Shown: piece by piece, positions 37,950 to 49,119 of the stretch
How positions within the stretch are numbered: the stretch's first letter is position 1
Layout of the letters: every line of letters begins with the position of its first letter
NCBI GenBank assembly: GCA_900557195.1
Contig: USRT01000005.1
Location: 1 to 64,000, forward strand
Length of the DNA stretch: 64,000 nt
From: an uncultured Clostridium sp.
GTDB lineage: Bacteria; Bacillota; Clostridia; TANB77; CAG-508
Direction: 5' to 3'
Made by a program: the position numbers and the translations under genes
The notes under the pieces: generated by a model
What the model saw: only the letters and a program-made list of their open reading frames with translations
Databases searched by the model: none
What the model was told of the DNA's origin: nothing

Positions 37950-38874
37950 ATGATAAAACCAAAAATTATAGTTATATGTGGTCCTACAGCATCAGGAAAA
38001 ACAGCGCTTTCTATAGAGCTTGCAAAAAAAATAAATGGAGAGATTATATCAGCAGATTCCATGCAGATATATGAAGATATGGATATTGGAACTGCAAAGC
38101 CAAGTAAAGAAGAAATGGAATGTGTTAAACATCATCTGATTGGATATGTGTCTCCAGAAGAAAGATATAGTGTTGCAAGATATAAAAAAGATGCAATAAA
38201 AAAGATAGAAGAAGTGTTAGAAAAAGGAAAATATCCAATTATAGTAGGAGGAACTGGACTATATGTAGATTCATTAGTAAATTGGGTAGAATATGATGAA
38301 ATTCAAATTGATTTAGAGTATAGAAATAGCCTAGAGTGTCTAATGGAAAAGAAAGGCTTAGAATATTTATATGATAAAGCAATGCGGAGTAGATCCTGAA
38401 GCAATGAAAAAAATAAGCAAGAATGATAAAAAAAGAATATTTAGGGTACTTGAAATATATAATGCAACTGGAAAAACGAAAACGGAGCAAGAAATAGAAT
38501 CAAGAAAAAATGAAAATCCATATGATTTTAAAGTATTTGGTATTAATATGGAAAGAGAAAAACTATATGAAAGAATCAACCTAAGAGTAGATATAATGCT
38601 GAAACAGGGCTTAGTGCAAGAGGTAGAAAATATAATTAAAAAATATGAAAATGGATATCCGACTGCTATGCAAGCATTAGGATATAAAGAAGTGTATGAA
38701 TACTTAAAAGGTGAAATTAGTAAAGATGAAATGATAGAAAAAATAAAACGTGAATCAAGAAGATATGCAAAAAGACAAATAACTTGGTTTAAAAGAAATG
38801 AAAATATAATATGGTTAGATGGACTAGAAAATAAACAAAATAATATAAAAATTATTTTGGAGGGAATAAAGTGA
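37950..38874 (+). CDS. miaA: tRNA dimethylallyltransferase; one +1 CGG site
   Basis: 307 residues after a +1 change at C38385. It prenylates A37 of UNN-decoding tRNAs. P-loop 'GPTASGKTALS', 'ISADSMQIYEDMDIGTAKP', 'VGGTGLYVDSL'. Unshifted 'YDKAM' meets CGG and soon stops; skipping C gives 'KAMGVDPEAMKKI', then 'RRYAKRQITWFKR'. Its stop overlaps the GTG start of the next gene by four bases. Confidence 0.92.
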
Positions 38875-40140
38875 ACAAAAAAAATACAAAAGTAAAAAAT
38901 AATTTTTTGGCGAAAAATAAGAAAAGAATTGTTTTGATTATATTGATGATTATAATTATATATTCTGTGTATATGCTATGCATACTACTAAGAAATCCAG
39001 TTGATACAGTTTTAGTTGAAAATGGAAAGCTATATTTAGAAGAAGCAACGGTAGGTTATATAATAAGGAATGAAACTGTGGTAGAAGGTGAAAATTATAA
39101 AAATGGAATTGTGCCAATAAAGACTGAAGGAGAAAGAGTTTCTAAAGGGGATTCTATATTTAGATATTACTCTAATAGCGAAGATAATTTAGTAGAGAAA
39201 ATACAAGATTTGGATAAAAAAATACAAGAAGCAATGAGTAAAGAAAATAATCTATTTTCTAGTGATATTAAACTATTAGATAGTCAGATAGAATCTAAAT
39301 TAAATGATATATATGAATTAAATGACCTACAAAAAATAACAGAATATAAAAAAGATATTAATACATATATAACTAAAAAAGCTAAAATTGCTGGAGAACT
39401 CAGTCCTGCAGGTTCTTATATAAAAAAATTAATTGATGAAAGAAGTGGGTATGAAAAAAGTTTAAATAGTAATTCAGAATATGTTGATGCACCAATTAGT
39501 GGTCTTGTTTCATATCGTGTTGATGGATTAGAAAATGTTTTGAAGACAGATGACTTTTCAAAGATAAATAAAGAATTTTTAGAAAAGCTAAATGTAAAAA
39601 CAAGTCAGGTTATAGCATCAAGTAGCGAAAAAGGTAAGGTTATTGATAATTTTGAATGTTACTTAGCAACTATTATTGATTCAGAAAAAGCAAAAGAAGC
39701 AGAAGTTGGGGATAAGATTAAAATAAGATTACCAAATAGTAAAGAGGTAGATGCTAAAATAGAATATATTGGGTCAGATAATGATGATATAGTTCTTGTG
39801 CTAAAAATACAAGAATATGTTGAAGAACTTATTTCGTATAGAAAGATTGCGTTTGATATAATATGGCGGAAGTGCTAATGGCTTAAAATTGCCAAATTCT
39901 TCTATTGTATATGAAAATGATTTAGCTTGTGTAGTTAGAGATAGAGCAGGTTATTTAGAAAAAATATATGTAAAAGTATTAAAGCAAAATGATAAATATT
40001 CTATAGTAAGTAATTATTCAAGTAAGGAATTAGAAGAATTAGGATATGATTCTAATTTTATTAGTAATAAAAAGTCGATTAGTTTGTATGATGAAATTGT
40101 CTTAAAAATGACAGAAGATAAATTAAAATCAATCAAATAG
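38871..40140 (+). CDS. HlyD-like membrane-fusion/adaptor protein; one +1 CGG site
   Basis: 422 residues after a +1 change at C39867. One N-terminal membrane segment ('RIVLIILMIIIIYSVYMLCIL') then a barrel-sandwich half ('GYIIRNETVVEGENY', 'RVSKGDSIFRYYS'), a helical hairpin (~105-200) and the returning half ('APISGLVSYRVDG'), as in HlyD/efflux adaptors. Unshifted 'AFDIIW' meets CGG AAG TGC TAA; skipping C gives 'IIWGSANGLKLPNSSIVYEN', the late part of such proteins. It lies before sepF and divIVA, so a cell-envelope role is likely; no transporter partner is adjacent. Confidence 0.72.
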
Positions 40141-40302
40141 GTATAAGAAATTTAAAAAATCAATAAGAATATTACATTAATGTTACAGAAATATTAAGTT
40201 ATTATTACAGAAAGTAAAAGGTATTGACAAATGCCTTGAAAAGTTAGATACTATTGCTAGTAAATTAATGCAAATGAAGAGAGTTTTTAGGAGGTTATAA
40301 AG

Positions 40303-40788
40303 ATGTCAGGAGCTATAATGAATAAAGTATGGGATTTGTTTGGTATGGACACAGCAGAGGATAAAGAAGATGAAGATGTATATAATATGGAAGATGAATA
40401 TAATATGGAAGATGAAGAAGTAGAAGAAAGAAGAGTATGGGGAAAACGTAATAACAATAATAAAGTTGTTAGCATGCCACAAATTCAACAAGTGAAAATG
40501 GTAATATCACAACCTACATCTTTTGAACAATCTGAAAGCATCTGTGATTTATTAAAAGACAAGAAATCAGTAATTGTAAATTTAGAATATGTAAATAAAG
40601 ATGTTGCAAGACGTATTGTAGATGTTATTAGTGGAGCAGTACATGCATTAGATGGTCATATTCAAAAGGTTTCAAACTCTATATTTTTAATTGCACCATA
40701 CAATTATGATATAACAACAGATATGGCTAGGGAAGAAATTAAGAACAAGCTTTCAGTTTCATGGCTTAGAAACAATGGCAATGATTAA
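40303..40788 (+). CDS. sepF: Cell division protein SepF
   Basis: 161 residues. An N-terminal amphipathic helix for membrane binding, an acidic disordered linker, and the SepF/DUF552 core ('SVIVNLEYVNKDVARRIVDVISGAVHALDG' region, 'FLIAPYNYDI'). It tethers FtsZ to the membrane. AGGAGG lies upstream; divIVA follows 39 bases downstream. Confidence 0.92.
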   Translation: MSGAIMNKVWDLFGMDTAEDKEDEDVYNMEDEYNMEDEEVEERRVWGKRNNNNKVVSMPQIQQVKMVISQPTSFEQSESICDLLKDKKSVIVNLEYVNKDVARRIVDVISGAVHALDGHIQKVSNSIFLIAPYNYDITTDMAREEIKNKLSVSWLRNNGND

Positions 40789-40827
40789 TGAAGGTTTACG
40801 TTCATAAAAAAAGTAGGAGGAATTATT

Positions 40828-41277
40828 ATGTTTACACCACTTGATATAGAAAATAAAAAATTTGCAAAACAAATTATGAACGGATATAGTGTAGAAGAAG
40901 TTGATGATTTTTTAGATCAATTAACATTGGATTATGAGAAAATGTATAAAGAAGCATCCGAAAATAAAAGAAGAATCGAAGAATTAGAAAAAAGTGTAGA
41001 ACATTATAAAACAATAGAAGCTACACTTCAGAATACTTTAGTAATGGCTCAATCTGCAGCTGATGAAGTGAAAAATATTGCGAAACAACAAGCTGATCAA
41101 ATAATAAAAGAAGCAGAAGGTTCTGCTAGAAAATCTGCAGATGACTTAGATCAAGCAATTCTTCTTAAAAAGAGACAACTAGAAGATACAGAAAAACAAT
41201 TTGATATATATAAAGCAAAAATGGAATCACTTTTAATTTCTCAATTAGAGTTGATTAAAGATATGAAAAAAGATTAA
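40828..41277 (+). CDS. divIVA: DivIVA-domain cell division/polarity protein
   Basis: 149 residues. The conserved N-terminus 'FTPLDIENKKFAKQIMNGYSVEEVDDFLD' region marks DivIVA (membrane curvature sensing), followed by a coiled coil to the end. It acts at poles and septa. AGGAGG lies upstream. Confidence 0.93.
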   Translation: MFTPLDIENKKFAKQIMNGYSVEEVDDFLDQLTLDYEKMYKEASENKRRIEELEKSVEHYKTIEATLQNTLVMAQSAADEVKNIAKQQADQIIKEAEGSARKSADDLDQAILLKKRQLEDTEKQFDIYKAKMESLLISQLELIKDMKKD

Positions 41278-41295
41278 TAAATTAAACACATAAGA

Positions 41296-41332
41296 TAAGA
41301 CGGGGGTTATAAAATTTAGCCTCTGTTTTTTG
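41296..41332 (+). terminator. Probable terminator after divIVA
   Basis: ACGGGGGTTA can pair, with G-T pairs, with TAGCCTCTGT, followed by TTTTTT. Confidence 0.5.
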
Positions 41333-41498
41333 AGCTTATATCAAAAATTAGACATTGAAAATATATAGTAAATAGTGTATAATATAAAATGCGTTACGCA
41401 TAGATTACAAAAGTGTTAAATATATGTTACATTTTAATGATTTATATTGACATATTGATAAAAAAATATAAAATATGAATAAACAAAAAAGAGGGATT

Positions 41499-42065
41499 AT
41501 GAGAGTAATAAGTGGAGTGGCTAGAGGCACAAAATTAGATACCATAGAAAGTATGAATACAAGACCTACGTTAGATAGAGTTAAGGAATCTTTTTTTAAT
41601 ATAATACAAAAAGATATAGAAGAAGATTCAGTTGTATTAGATTTATTTTCAGGTAGTGGTTCTATAGGAATTGAATTTATAAGTAGAGGTTGCCAAAAAG
41701 CTTATTTATGTGATAAATCATATGAAGCAATTAATGTTATAAAAAAGAACTTACAAAAGACTAGATTTACAGAATCAGCAATTGTTATTAATAAAGATTA
41801 TAAAAAATGTTTGAAAAATTTAAGTGAAGAAAATATAAAATTTGATATTATATTTTTAGATCCCCCATATGATGCAAACATAGCTATAGATGCTGTAAAA
41901 ACAATTTTATCATTAAAATTATTAAATGAAAGTGGAAAAATAATCATAGAAACAGATAAAGAAGAAAGAGAATTAAATGGTTTAAAAGAACTTAATCTTA
42001 ATGTATATGATTGTAGAAAATATGGGCGTGTAAGTCTCATATTCTTAAGCCAGAAAGGGGTTTAA
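41499..42065 (+). CDS. rsmD: 16S rRNA (guanine-966-N2)-methyltransferase
   Basis: 188 residues from ATG 41499, the family-like start ('MRVISGVARGTKL'); an in-frame ATG at 41475 lacks a ribosome site. SAM motif 'VVLDLFSGSGSIGIEFISRG', catalytic 'FLDPPYD' (DPPY). It methylates G966 of 16S rRNA. Confidence 0.92.
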   Translation: MRVISGVARGTKLDTIESMNTRPTLDRVKESFFNIIQKDIEEDSVVLDLFSGSGSIGIEFISRGCQKAYLCDKSYEAINVIKKNLQKTRFTESAIVINKDYKKCLKNLSEENIKFDIIFLDPPYDANIAIDAVKTILSLKLLNESGKIIIETDKEERELNGLKELNLNVYDCRKYGRVSLIFLSQKGV

Positions 42066-42067
42066 TC

Positions 42068-42505
42068 ATGGAAATATTTACGTTATTAGAAACTTTAGAA
42101 GATATATTAGAGAGAAGCAAAGGTGTTCCTTTTTCTACTAAATGTGTTGTTGATAAAGATGAAGTTTTAGAAATAATAAAAGAGGTAAGATTAAAATTAC
42201 CAGATGAGCTAAAACAGGCAAAATGGGTTAAAGAGGAAAGACAACGTATATTAGATGAGGCTCAAAGAGAAGCTGATAGTATAGTTAAAGAGGCTGAAAA
42301 CAGAATAATATCAATGATAGATGAACATGAAATAACTAGAAAGGCATATGAGAAAAAAGCAGAAATAATAGAAACTGCAAATGAAATGTCTAGAGAAATT
42401 TCAAAAGGAACTAAAGATTATGCTGATAATATTTTAGCAGGACTAGAAGTGGCTCTAGAAGATGCTTTAAAAATTGTTCAAAATAATAGAAAGGAACTTC
42501 AATAA
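42068..42505 (+). CDS. Coiled-coil protein resembling V-ATPase subunit H/E-like families
   Basis: 145 residues. A short N-terminal segment with one Cys, then a long charged helix ('ERQRILDEAQREADSIVKEAENRI') of the kind found in DivIVA-like and ATP synthase stalk proteins. It starts two bases after the rsmD stop, a pairing common in Clostridia. No ATPase operon is nearby, so a division or scaffold role is as likely as an ATPase one. Confidence 0.6.
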   Translation: MEIFTLLETLEDILERSKGVPFSTKCVVDKDEVLEIIKEVRLKLPDELKQAKWVKEERQRILDEAQREADSIVKEAENRIISMIDEHEITRKAYEKKAEIIETANEMSREISKGTKDYADNILAGLEVALEDALKIVQNNRKELQ

Positions 42506-42514
42506 ACTACTAAT

Positions 42515-42575
42515 ATTTAGAAATCGGTTTTAATAGTCAATTTAGAAAATTGATTTTCCGGTTTCTTTTTTTGAT
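42515..42575 (+). terminator. Terminator before ftsK
   Basis: GAAATCGG pairs with CCGGTTTC with an inner stem CAATTT/AAATTG, followed by a run of T. Confidence 0.7.
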
Positions 42576-42788
42576 TTATTGATATAGTTTATAGCAAGAG
42601 TTTAAAATTGTATATAAATTTAGTTTAAAGGATTGGTGAAGTTTTATATGGTGTGCTTAGTGCCTACTGTGAAGAAGAAATATAAATGATAAAAAAATTC
42701 TTTTCTTATGTAAATTTTTTGTGGAAAAAAAAATTTGTTTGTGATAGAATATGAATGAATTTTTATACGTATAGGAGGAGACTTAAAA

Positions 42789-45232
42789 TTGGCAAAAGCA
42801 AAAAAAGGAAGAAAAAAACAGAAGAAAGTTAATTTAGATGTAGCAGTAGTAGTAATGATAGTTATTAGTATACTATTAGCAGTACTTATATATACAGAGT
42901 CACGGATATATTGGAGAACACTTAAGTCCAATGCTTGGAGGGATATTTGGATTTATTAAATATATTATTCCAATAGGAACATTTGCTATTAGTATATATT
43001 TAGCATACGACGATAAAGATTATGTGACATCGAAATTAATACAATATGGAATCGTAATAGTATGTATATGTGCAGTAATGAGTATTTATCAGATATCGAT
43101 AGGGAGTATAGATGTAGAACAGGAACTTGGTAATGTTTTAGAAATAGCATACTCTTTAGGTGAAAAAAATGCAGGTGGAGGAGTTATTGGAACTTTAGTT
43201 GCAATTCCATTTATAAAAATGTTTGGAATGCTTGGAACTGTTATATTGGCTTTAGGAATAACTGTTGTATTTGTAGTATTTATATTTGGATTTAAACCAA
43301 CAGAATTTATCTCAGATTTTTTATATGATATGCAAGAAAAGAAAAATGAGAAAAAAGAAGAAAGAGTATCAAGAGAGGCTAATATAGAAGATAGAGTAGA
43401 AAGTGTAGAAGATAGAAAAAATCGAAGAAGAAATAAAATATATAATGTAGAAGAAGATATAGATATACCAGTAAAAGAAACAAGAGAAACTAAAAAAGAA
43501 AGAAAACTAAGAGAAGCCGAAGAAAAGAGAAGACAGGCTTTAGAAGTAGATCAGTTAACAATTAATAATATAGAAGAAGTAAATGATAATCAAGGTGGAT
43601 GGGCTAATAAGTTTAAACATAATAAAGATGATATAGTACCTTTAGGAATGGAAACTTCACCAAAACAAGCTCCAGATTTTATAGAAGAAAATCTATTTAA
43701 AAAAGAACAAGAAAAGAAAGAAGAAAAAGTAAAAGAAGTATTACAATTGGAACACACTTTAACTGTAGAAGATGAACATTATGAATTTCCTCCAATTACA
43801 TTATTAAGTGAAGGAGAGAAAAAAGGAATAAAAGGTGGAAAAAAAGCTGTTACAGATACTGCATCAAGACTTCAAAAAACTTTATATAGCTTTGGTGTTT
43901 CTGCAAAAGTAGAAAATGTATCTGTTGGACCTGCTATTACAAGATATGAATTAAAACCAGCAGAAGGTGTTAGAGTTAGTAAAATTGCAAACTTAGCAGA
44001 TGATATAGCTCTTAATTTAGCAGCAGAAACAATTCGTATAGAAGCTCCAATTCCTGGAAAACAAGCAGTAGGAATAGAGGTTCCAAATAAAGAAAATGAA
44101 ATAGTACATTTAAGAGATATTATAGATACTGAGGAATTTTATTCACATAAATCAAAACTTGCTTTTGCACTTGGAAAAGATGTTGGAGGACAAGAAGTAG
44201 TAACAGATATTGCAAAAATGCCACATGTATTAATTGCAGGTTCTACAGGTTCTGGTAAAAGTGTATGTATAAATACATTAATCTCTAGTATAATTTATAA
44301 AGCAAAACCAAGCGAAGTAAAACTTGTTATGATTGATCCAAAAGTAGTAGAACTTTCAGTATATAATGGAATACCACATCTATTAATTCCAGTAGTAACA
44401 GATCCTAAAAAGGCAGCAGGTGCTTTAACATGGGCTGTTCAGGAAATGGTTAATAGGTATAGTTTATTTGCAGAGAAAAATGTTAGAGATATAAAAGGTT
44501 ATAATGAAGCTGTATCTAAAGAAGGCGGAGCTGAGAAGCTTCCACAAATAGTTATAATTATAGATGAGCTTGCAGATTTAATGATGGTTTCGCCAAAAGA
44601 TGTAGAAGATGCAATTTGTAGACTTGCACAAATGGCAAGAGCAGCTCGGAATGCATTTGGTAATTGCTACACAAAGACCTTCAGTAGATGTAATTACAGG
44701 TATTATTAAAGCAAATATTCCTTCAAGAATTGCGTTTGCTGTTTCTTCACAAGTAGATTCAAGAACAATACTTGATATGGTTGGTGCGGAAAAGCTTTTA
44801 GGAAAAGGTGATATGTTATTTTATCCATCTGGTGCAGCAAAACCTGTAAGAGTTCAAGGTGCTTTTGTATCAGATAAAGAAGTAGAGAAAATAGTTGGTT
44901 TTGTAAAAGAAAATGGAGAAGCTTCATATAGTGAGGATATTTTGGATAAAATTGAGAATGCTAATAGTACAGATAAAGAAGCTTTAGAACAAGATCAAGA
45001 TGATGATTCAGATCCATTTTTAATGGAGGCGATAGATACAGTTGTTGAAACAGGTCAAGCATCTACATCTTTTATACAAAGAAGATTTAAAGTTGGATAT
45101 GCAAGAGCAGGAAGAATAATTGATCAGATGGAAGAAAGAGGTATTATTTCTGGATATCAAGGAAGTAAACCTAGAGAGGTACTAATGACTAAAGAGCGTT
45201 GGGAAGAACTAAAAATGCAAAGTGGAGAATAA
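42789..45232 (+). CDS. ftsK: FtsK/SpoIIIE DNA translocase; two +1 CGG sites
   Basis: 813 residues after +1 changes at C42903 and C44647. TTG 42789 has AGGAGGAG eight bases upstream. Four membrane segments open the protein; the first shift lies after the first one ('IYTES' then CGG; skipping C gives 'YTESGYIGEHL'). After an acidic linker the RecA-like motor has Walker A 'GSTGSGKSV', 'MIDPKVVELS', Walker B 'IVIIIDELADLM'. At 44647 'MARAA' meets CGG; skipping C gives '[22 protein letters not shown]', the invariant family stretch. The C-terminal gamma winged helix reads 'SFIQRRFKVGYARAGRIID'. It pumps chromosome DNA through the septum in division or sporulation. Confidence 0.93.
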
Positions 45233-45272
45233 AAAAAGTTTCTTAAACCAAGCGGAATAGGAGAGGTATATT

Positions 45273-46820
45273 TTGAAAAAAGAGAAAATATTATCTAAGT
45301 TAAATTTGAATATGAAAGATTATAATATAGAATTAGAGGGGATTTTAGACAAAAAAGCTTTTAATGAGGAGGCTCAAAATCTCCTTTTAAGCATATTTTA
45401 TAAAATAGAAAATTTTTATTCAGATTATAAACAAGTAAAAAGACAAGTACCAAATAGAGATGAATTTATACAAGAAATAATAAATATGATTTCAAATAAT
45501 TGTAAAGAGATAGAGATTATTAAGCCAAGAGGTGTAAAAAAACAAGAAAAATATTCTATAAATTTAGAAAAGAAAATTATAGAGACATTTCCTAATGAAT
45601 TAATACTTATGTATGCTTTATATAAGATAGATCAAATAAAAAAAATAGAAGAGAAGGCTTTAATAGATAATGCAGTAATAGATGTATTAAATGAAGGAAG
45701 GACTCTTAATTGTTCAGAATTAATAAGAGATTTTAATGGTTGGTCTTGGACTACAATGTTAGATAAATTAGATTCTATTCAATATAATTTAGTATTTCAA
45801 AATTTGCTGTTATTATTAGGGCATGAAGAAATATCTAATATAAGTAAGCAAAAAGATAGAAATCAAATTATATTAAAATTGCAGAAGGAAATAGAATCTA
45901 AATATGGTGAAGAAACAGGAAATGAATTTTCAAGATTATTTTTTAGTATATGTATTTTATTAAAAAGTAGTATAGATGAAAAATATAAAAAAGAGGTAAT
46001 AAATGAGAAGAAAAAATTAACAGATAAATTAGAAAGGTTACAAGATAAAGCTACTTTTTTAAGTAAGATAACAAATGATAAAAAAGAATTAACAAATAAA
46101 ATTAAAGAAATTGATAAAATATTAAATAATGTTGATTTATTAAAAGAAGAGTATGAAAAAAGAAATGCAAAATTAGCTAAAGATGATAAGATTTTTAGTA
46201 TTAGTAATCTTGTAGAAATTATAGAAGCAGAAAGAAATGAATTTATGCAAGATATAAAGGAATATAATGATTTAATTGATCCAAGAAAATTTGGAGATAT
46301 GAAAAAACGAATTGAACAAAAACAAGTTTTCTTTAATAAATTAGAATTATCCGAGAACAAAAAAGAACCTATAAATCAGTATATTTTAGACATTCAAAAG
46401 CAGTTTCTTAAATGTTTTAAAATACAGATAGAGAAATGTATATTAAAGAAAGATATGATAGATTTAATTTATGAATATAGATATTATAGATTTCTTAAAT
46501 ATAATAAAGAAAGAAATATAAAAGAAAATAGATATTTGAATAAGCAAAATCAGGAGATAACAAACATAATTATAAAAAAAGCAGAAGAATTAAAGGTTCT
46601 AGAAAAAATATCTAATAATGATGAATATAATAAAAGTATATTAGAAGAAATATTTAATACAAGGATAATTACTCTGGAAAACATTTTTATACAGATTATA
46701 GAGGAAGATGGAAAAATGTTTGTACAATATTTTGATGGTAATATTTTGGAGAGTAAAAAAGAAATTGATATTAAAGAGAATAGTGTTAAGTTGAGGAAAA
46801 AGCTTAAATTGTTTATATAG
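45273..46820 (+). CDS. Large charged, helical protein of unknown function
   Basis: 515 residues, TTG start with AGGAGAGG upstream. No membrane segment or known motif is evident; residues ~220-330 look like a long coiled coil ('KKKLTDKLERLQDKA', 'KIKEIDKILNNV'). It is intact, with no CGG. Position directly after ftsK suggests a conserved lineage protein, perhaps linked to chromosome or septum structure, but I do not recognise it. Confidence 0.55.
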   Translation: MKKEKILSKLNLNMKDYNIELEGILDKKAFNEEAQNLLLSIFYKIENFYSDYKQVKRQVPNRDEFIQEIINMISNNCKEIEIIKPRGVKKQEKYSINLEKKIIETFPNELILMYALYKIDQIKKIEEKALIDNAVIDVLNEGRTLNCSELIRDFNGWSWTTMLDKLDSIQYNLVFQNLLLLLGHEEISNISKQKDRNQIILKLQKEIESKYGEETGNEFSRLFFSICILLKSSIDEKYKKEVINEKKKLTDKLERLQDKATFLSKITNDKKELTNKIKEIDKILNNVDLLKEEYEKRNAKLAKDDKIFSISNLVEIIEAERNEFMQDIKEYNDLIDPRKFGDMKKRIEQKQVFFNKLELSENKKEPINQYILDIQKQFLKCFKIQIEKCILKKDMIDLIYEYRYYRFLKYNKERNIKENRYLNKQNQEITNIIIKKAEELKVLEKISNNDEYNKSILEEIFNTRIITLENIFIQIIEEDGKMFVQYFDGNILESKKEIDIKENSVKLRKKLKLFI

Positions 46821-46911
46821 TGTATAATGAATGTAGTTAGTTAATGTTATATATATATTATTACTGGTTAATGTTTTTTAGTTGTTATTTAAAGTAAAGT
46901 GCCAATAGTCC

Positions 46912-47076
46912 GGCTTATTGAATAGTCTTATATATTATAATAAAAAACAATTCTTCCAAGGCGCTTCAGTGTGTGCCAGATTTACATTTTAGAGACACAA
47001 TATAAACAGAAACATTAATAACGGCTCAAGGTCAGAACTGTTTTTTATTATAATATATAAGACTATTCAATAAGCC
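46912..47076. repeat. 165-bp element with 38-bp perfect terminal inverted repeats
   Basis: Bases 46912-46949 and 47039-47076 are perfect inverted repeats starting GGCTTATTGAATAG. The 89-base core has its own short stems and no ORF. It is one of four ~160-bp elements of the same build in this window, but its arms and core differ in sequence from the others. The rest of the gap 46821-47197 is AT-rich and shows no gene. Confidence 0.7.
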
Positions 47077-47197
47077 TACTTTGAGAAATCTAAAAACATT
47101 AACTTGTAACAATAATTTACTAATTAATATAAATAAATATAAAAATTTAAATTAATTTGATAATACTAATTTGTATAGATGAAAGGATTGTATTTTT

Positions 47198-48847
47198 ATG
47201 AAAGTTACTTTTTTAGGAGCAACAAAAACTGTTACTGGTTCTAATTTTTTAGTAGAAGGAGCTGGCAAGAAATTCTTGGTGGATTGTGGAATGTATCAAG
47301 GTCAAGCGACAGACGAATTACAAAATGAAGCTCCATTTTTGTTTGATGTTAATGAAATTGACTTTATGCTATTAACACATGCTCATATAGATCATTCAGG
47401 TAGAATTCCTAAGTTATATAATGAAGGATACAAGAATCCTATTTTTGCAACAAAGGCAACTTGTGATTTATGTTCTATAATGTTACCAGATAGTGGACAT
47501 ATACAAGAAATGGAAGCTGAATGGAAAAATAAAAAAAGAAAGAGAAAAGGTGAAAAAGAGATTCCACCAATATATACAGCAGAAGATGCTGCAAGATGTT
47601 TAGAAGTTTTTAGACCAATAAAATATGATGAATTAATTGAAATAGATCCAAATATTCATGTTAGATTTAATGATGCAGGACATATGTTAGGTTCTAGTAT
47701 AATTGAAATTTGGGTAAGAGAAGATGATAAGGAAACTAAAATTGTATTTACGGGAGATATAGGAAACAATGATATTCCATTATTATCAGAGCCTACAATG
47801 ATTGAGAGTGCTGATTTTCTAGTTATGGAATCTACATATGGTAATAGACTTCATATAAGAAATGACGAAAAAGCAGAAGAGTTTTTAAAAATTGTTTCAG
47901 AAACATTAGATAAAGGCGGTACAGTAGTAATTCCTTCTTTTGCAGTAGGAAGAACACAGGAAATTTTATATGAACTAAATAATTTAAAAGAAACAAAACA
48001 TGATGAAGAATTTTATAGAGAATATGAAACCGTTATGAGAGCTCCTGTATATGTAGATAGTCCGCTTGCAATTTCAGCAACAGAAGTTTTTGAAGACAAT
48101 ATGGATTTATTTGATGAAGAAACTAAAAAGATTATGCAAAGTGGAGATAATCCTTTAGAATTCCCAGGACTTAAATTTACGAAAACAGCAGATGAATCAA
48201 AAGAATTAAATGAAAGTAATGAGTCTGCAATTATAATATCTGCAAGCGGCATGTGTGAAGTTGGTCGTATTAAACATCATTTAAAACATAATTTATGGAA
48301 TCCAAATAATACTATTTTATTTGTAGGATATCAAGCACCAGGAACACTTGGTAGAAAAATTGTAGATGGAGCAAAAACAGTAAAAATATTTGGAGAAGAA
48401 ATCGCAGTTAATGCAAGAATAGAATATATAGAAGGATATTCAGGTCATGCAGATCAAGAATGGCTACTTAATTTTATATATTCATTCTTCACAAAACCAA
48501 AACATATCTTTTTAGTCCATGGAGAACCAGAAGGACAAAAAGTATTAAGAGATAAAATTATACAAAATACAGAGATTCCAGTTACTATCCCAGAATTTGG
48601 AGAATGCTATGAATTAGATGATAACATAAATGTAGTAGGTAAAGTAGAAAATAAACGAGCAAAAGAATACGTACGTCTTGAAGTATTAGGAAGAATGCAA
48701 ACATTAAAAGAAGAACTAGAAGATATGGAATCTATAGTAAAAGAAGATATTTTAACAGAATATGCAAATGACGAAGAAATAGCTAAATTAAACGATAGAA
48801 TTAAGGAACTAGAACGACAAATTGTTAAAATTGTCGAAAACAAATAA
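47198..48847 (+). CDS. Beta-CASP metallo-beta-lactamase-fold ribonuclease
   Basis: 549 residues. Metal motif 'LLTHAHIDHSG' (HxHxDH) near residue 60, 'DAGHMLGS', 'FTGDIG', then beta-CASP 'YVDSPLAIS', 'SASGMCEVGRIKHH' and 'GYSGHADQEWL', final His in 'VHGEPEG'. It belongs to the CPSF/Ysh1-type exonuclease group, acting on RNA in the cytosol. It lies alone between two ~160-bp elements. Confidence 0.88.
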   Translation: MKVTFLGATKTVTGSNFLVEGAGKKFLVDCGMYQGQATDELQNEAPFLFDVNEIDFMLLTHAHIDHSGRIPKLYNEGYKNPIFATKATCDLCSIMLPDSGHIQEMEAEWKNKKRKRKGEKEIPPIYTAEDAARCLEVFRPIKYDELIEIDPNIHVRFNDAGHMLGSSIIEIWVREDDKETKIVFTGDIGNNDIPLLSEPTMIESADFLVMESTYGNRLHIRNDEKAEEFLKIVSETLDKGGTVVIPSFAVGRTQEILYELNNLKETKHDEEFYREYETVMRAPVYVDSPLAISATEVFEDNMDLFDEETKKIMQSGDNPLEFPGLKFTKTADESKELNESNESAIIISASGMCEVGRIKHHLKHNLWNPNNTILFVGYQAPGTLGRKIVDGAKTVKIFGEEIAVNARIEYIEGYSGHADQEWLLNFIYSFFTKPKHIFLVHGEPEGQKVLRDKIIQNTEIPVTIPEFGECYELDDNINVVGKVENKRAKEYVRLEVLGRMQTLKEELEDMESIVKEDILTEYANDEEIAKLNDRIKELERQIVKIVENK

Positions 48848-48883
48848 ATACAGATACAGAAAAATAATAAAAACAGTAGAGTA

Positions 48884-49052
48884 GTGCAGGGGGATTTATA
48901 TATTAAAATGCAGTGATGCGCAGTTTGGGAGGACTCATATTCATACAGATTAGCCAGATTAACTGTTCAAACTATGAAATTTGTACACACTTGCTTATAT
49001 GACTAGTCCGACCAGCAAAGAACGAAATTTTAATATATAAATCCCCCTGCAC
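48884..49052. repeat. 169-bp element, copy 1 of the shared-core family, 26-bp perfect arms
   Basis: Bases 48884-48909 and 49027-49052 are perfect inverted repeats (GTGCAGGGGGATTTATAT...). The 117-base core has a near-identical copy, in the opposite orientation, at 61605-61721 (few differences, mostly in the 3' half). No ORF. The core contains GGACT ... AGTCC pairing and may form a structured RNA. It lies between the beta-CASP gene and the GH15 gene. Confidence 0.75.
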
Positions 49053-49119
49053 GGATTAAACTTATTGCTAATTTAAAAAACAAGAAAAACAAACAACAAA
49101 AGATAAAGGAAGGAATATT

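Noticed and set aside
45863..46360. - strand 165-residue ORF
   Set aside because: Shadow frame of the unknown 515-residue gene; hydrophobic Ser/Leu-rich antisense composition.
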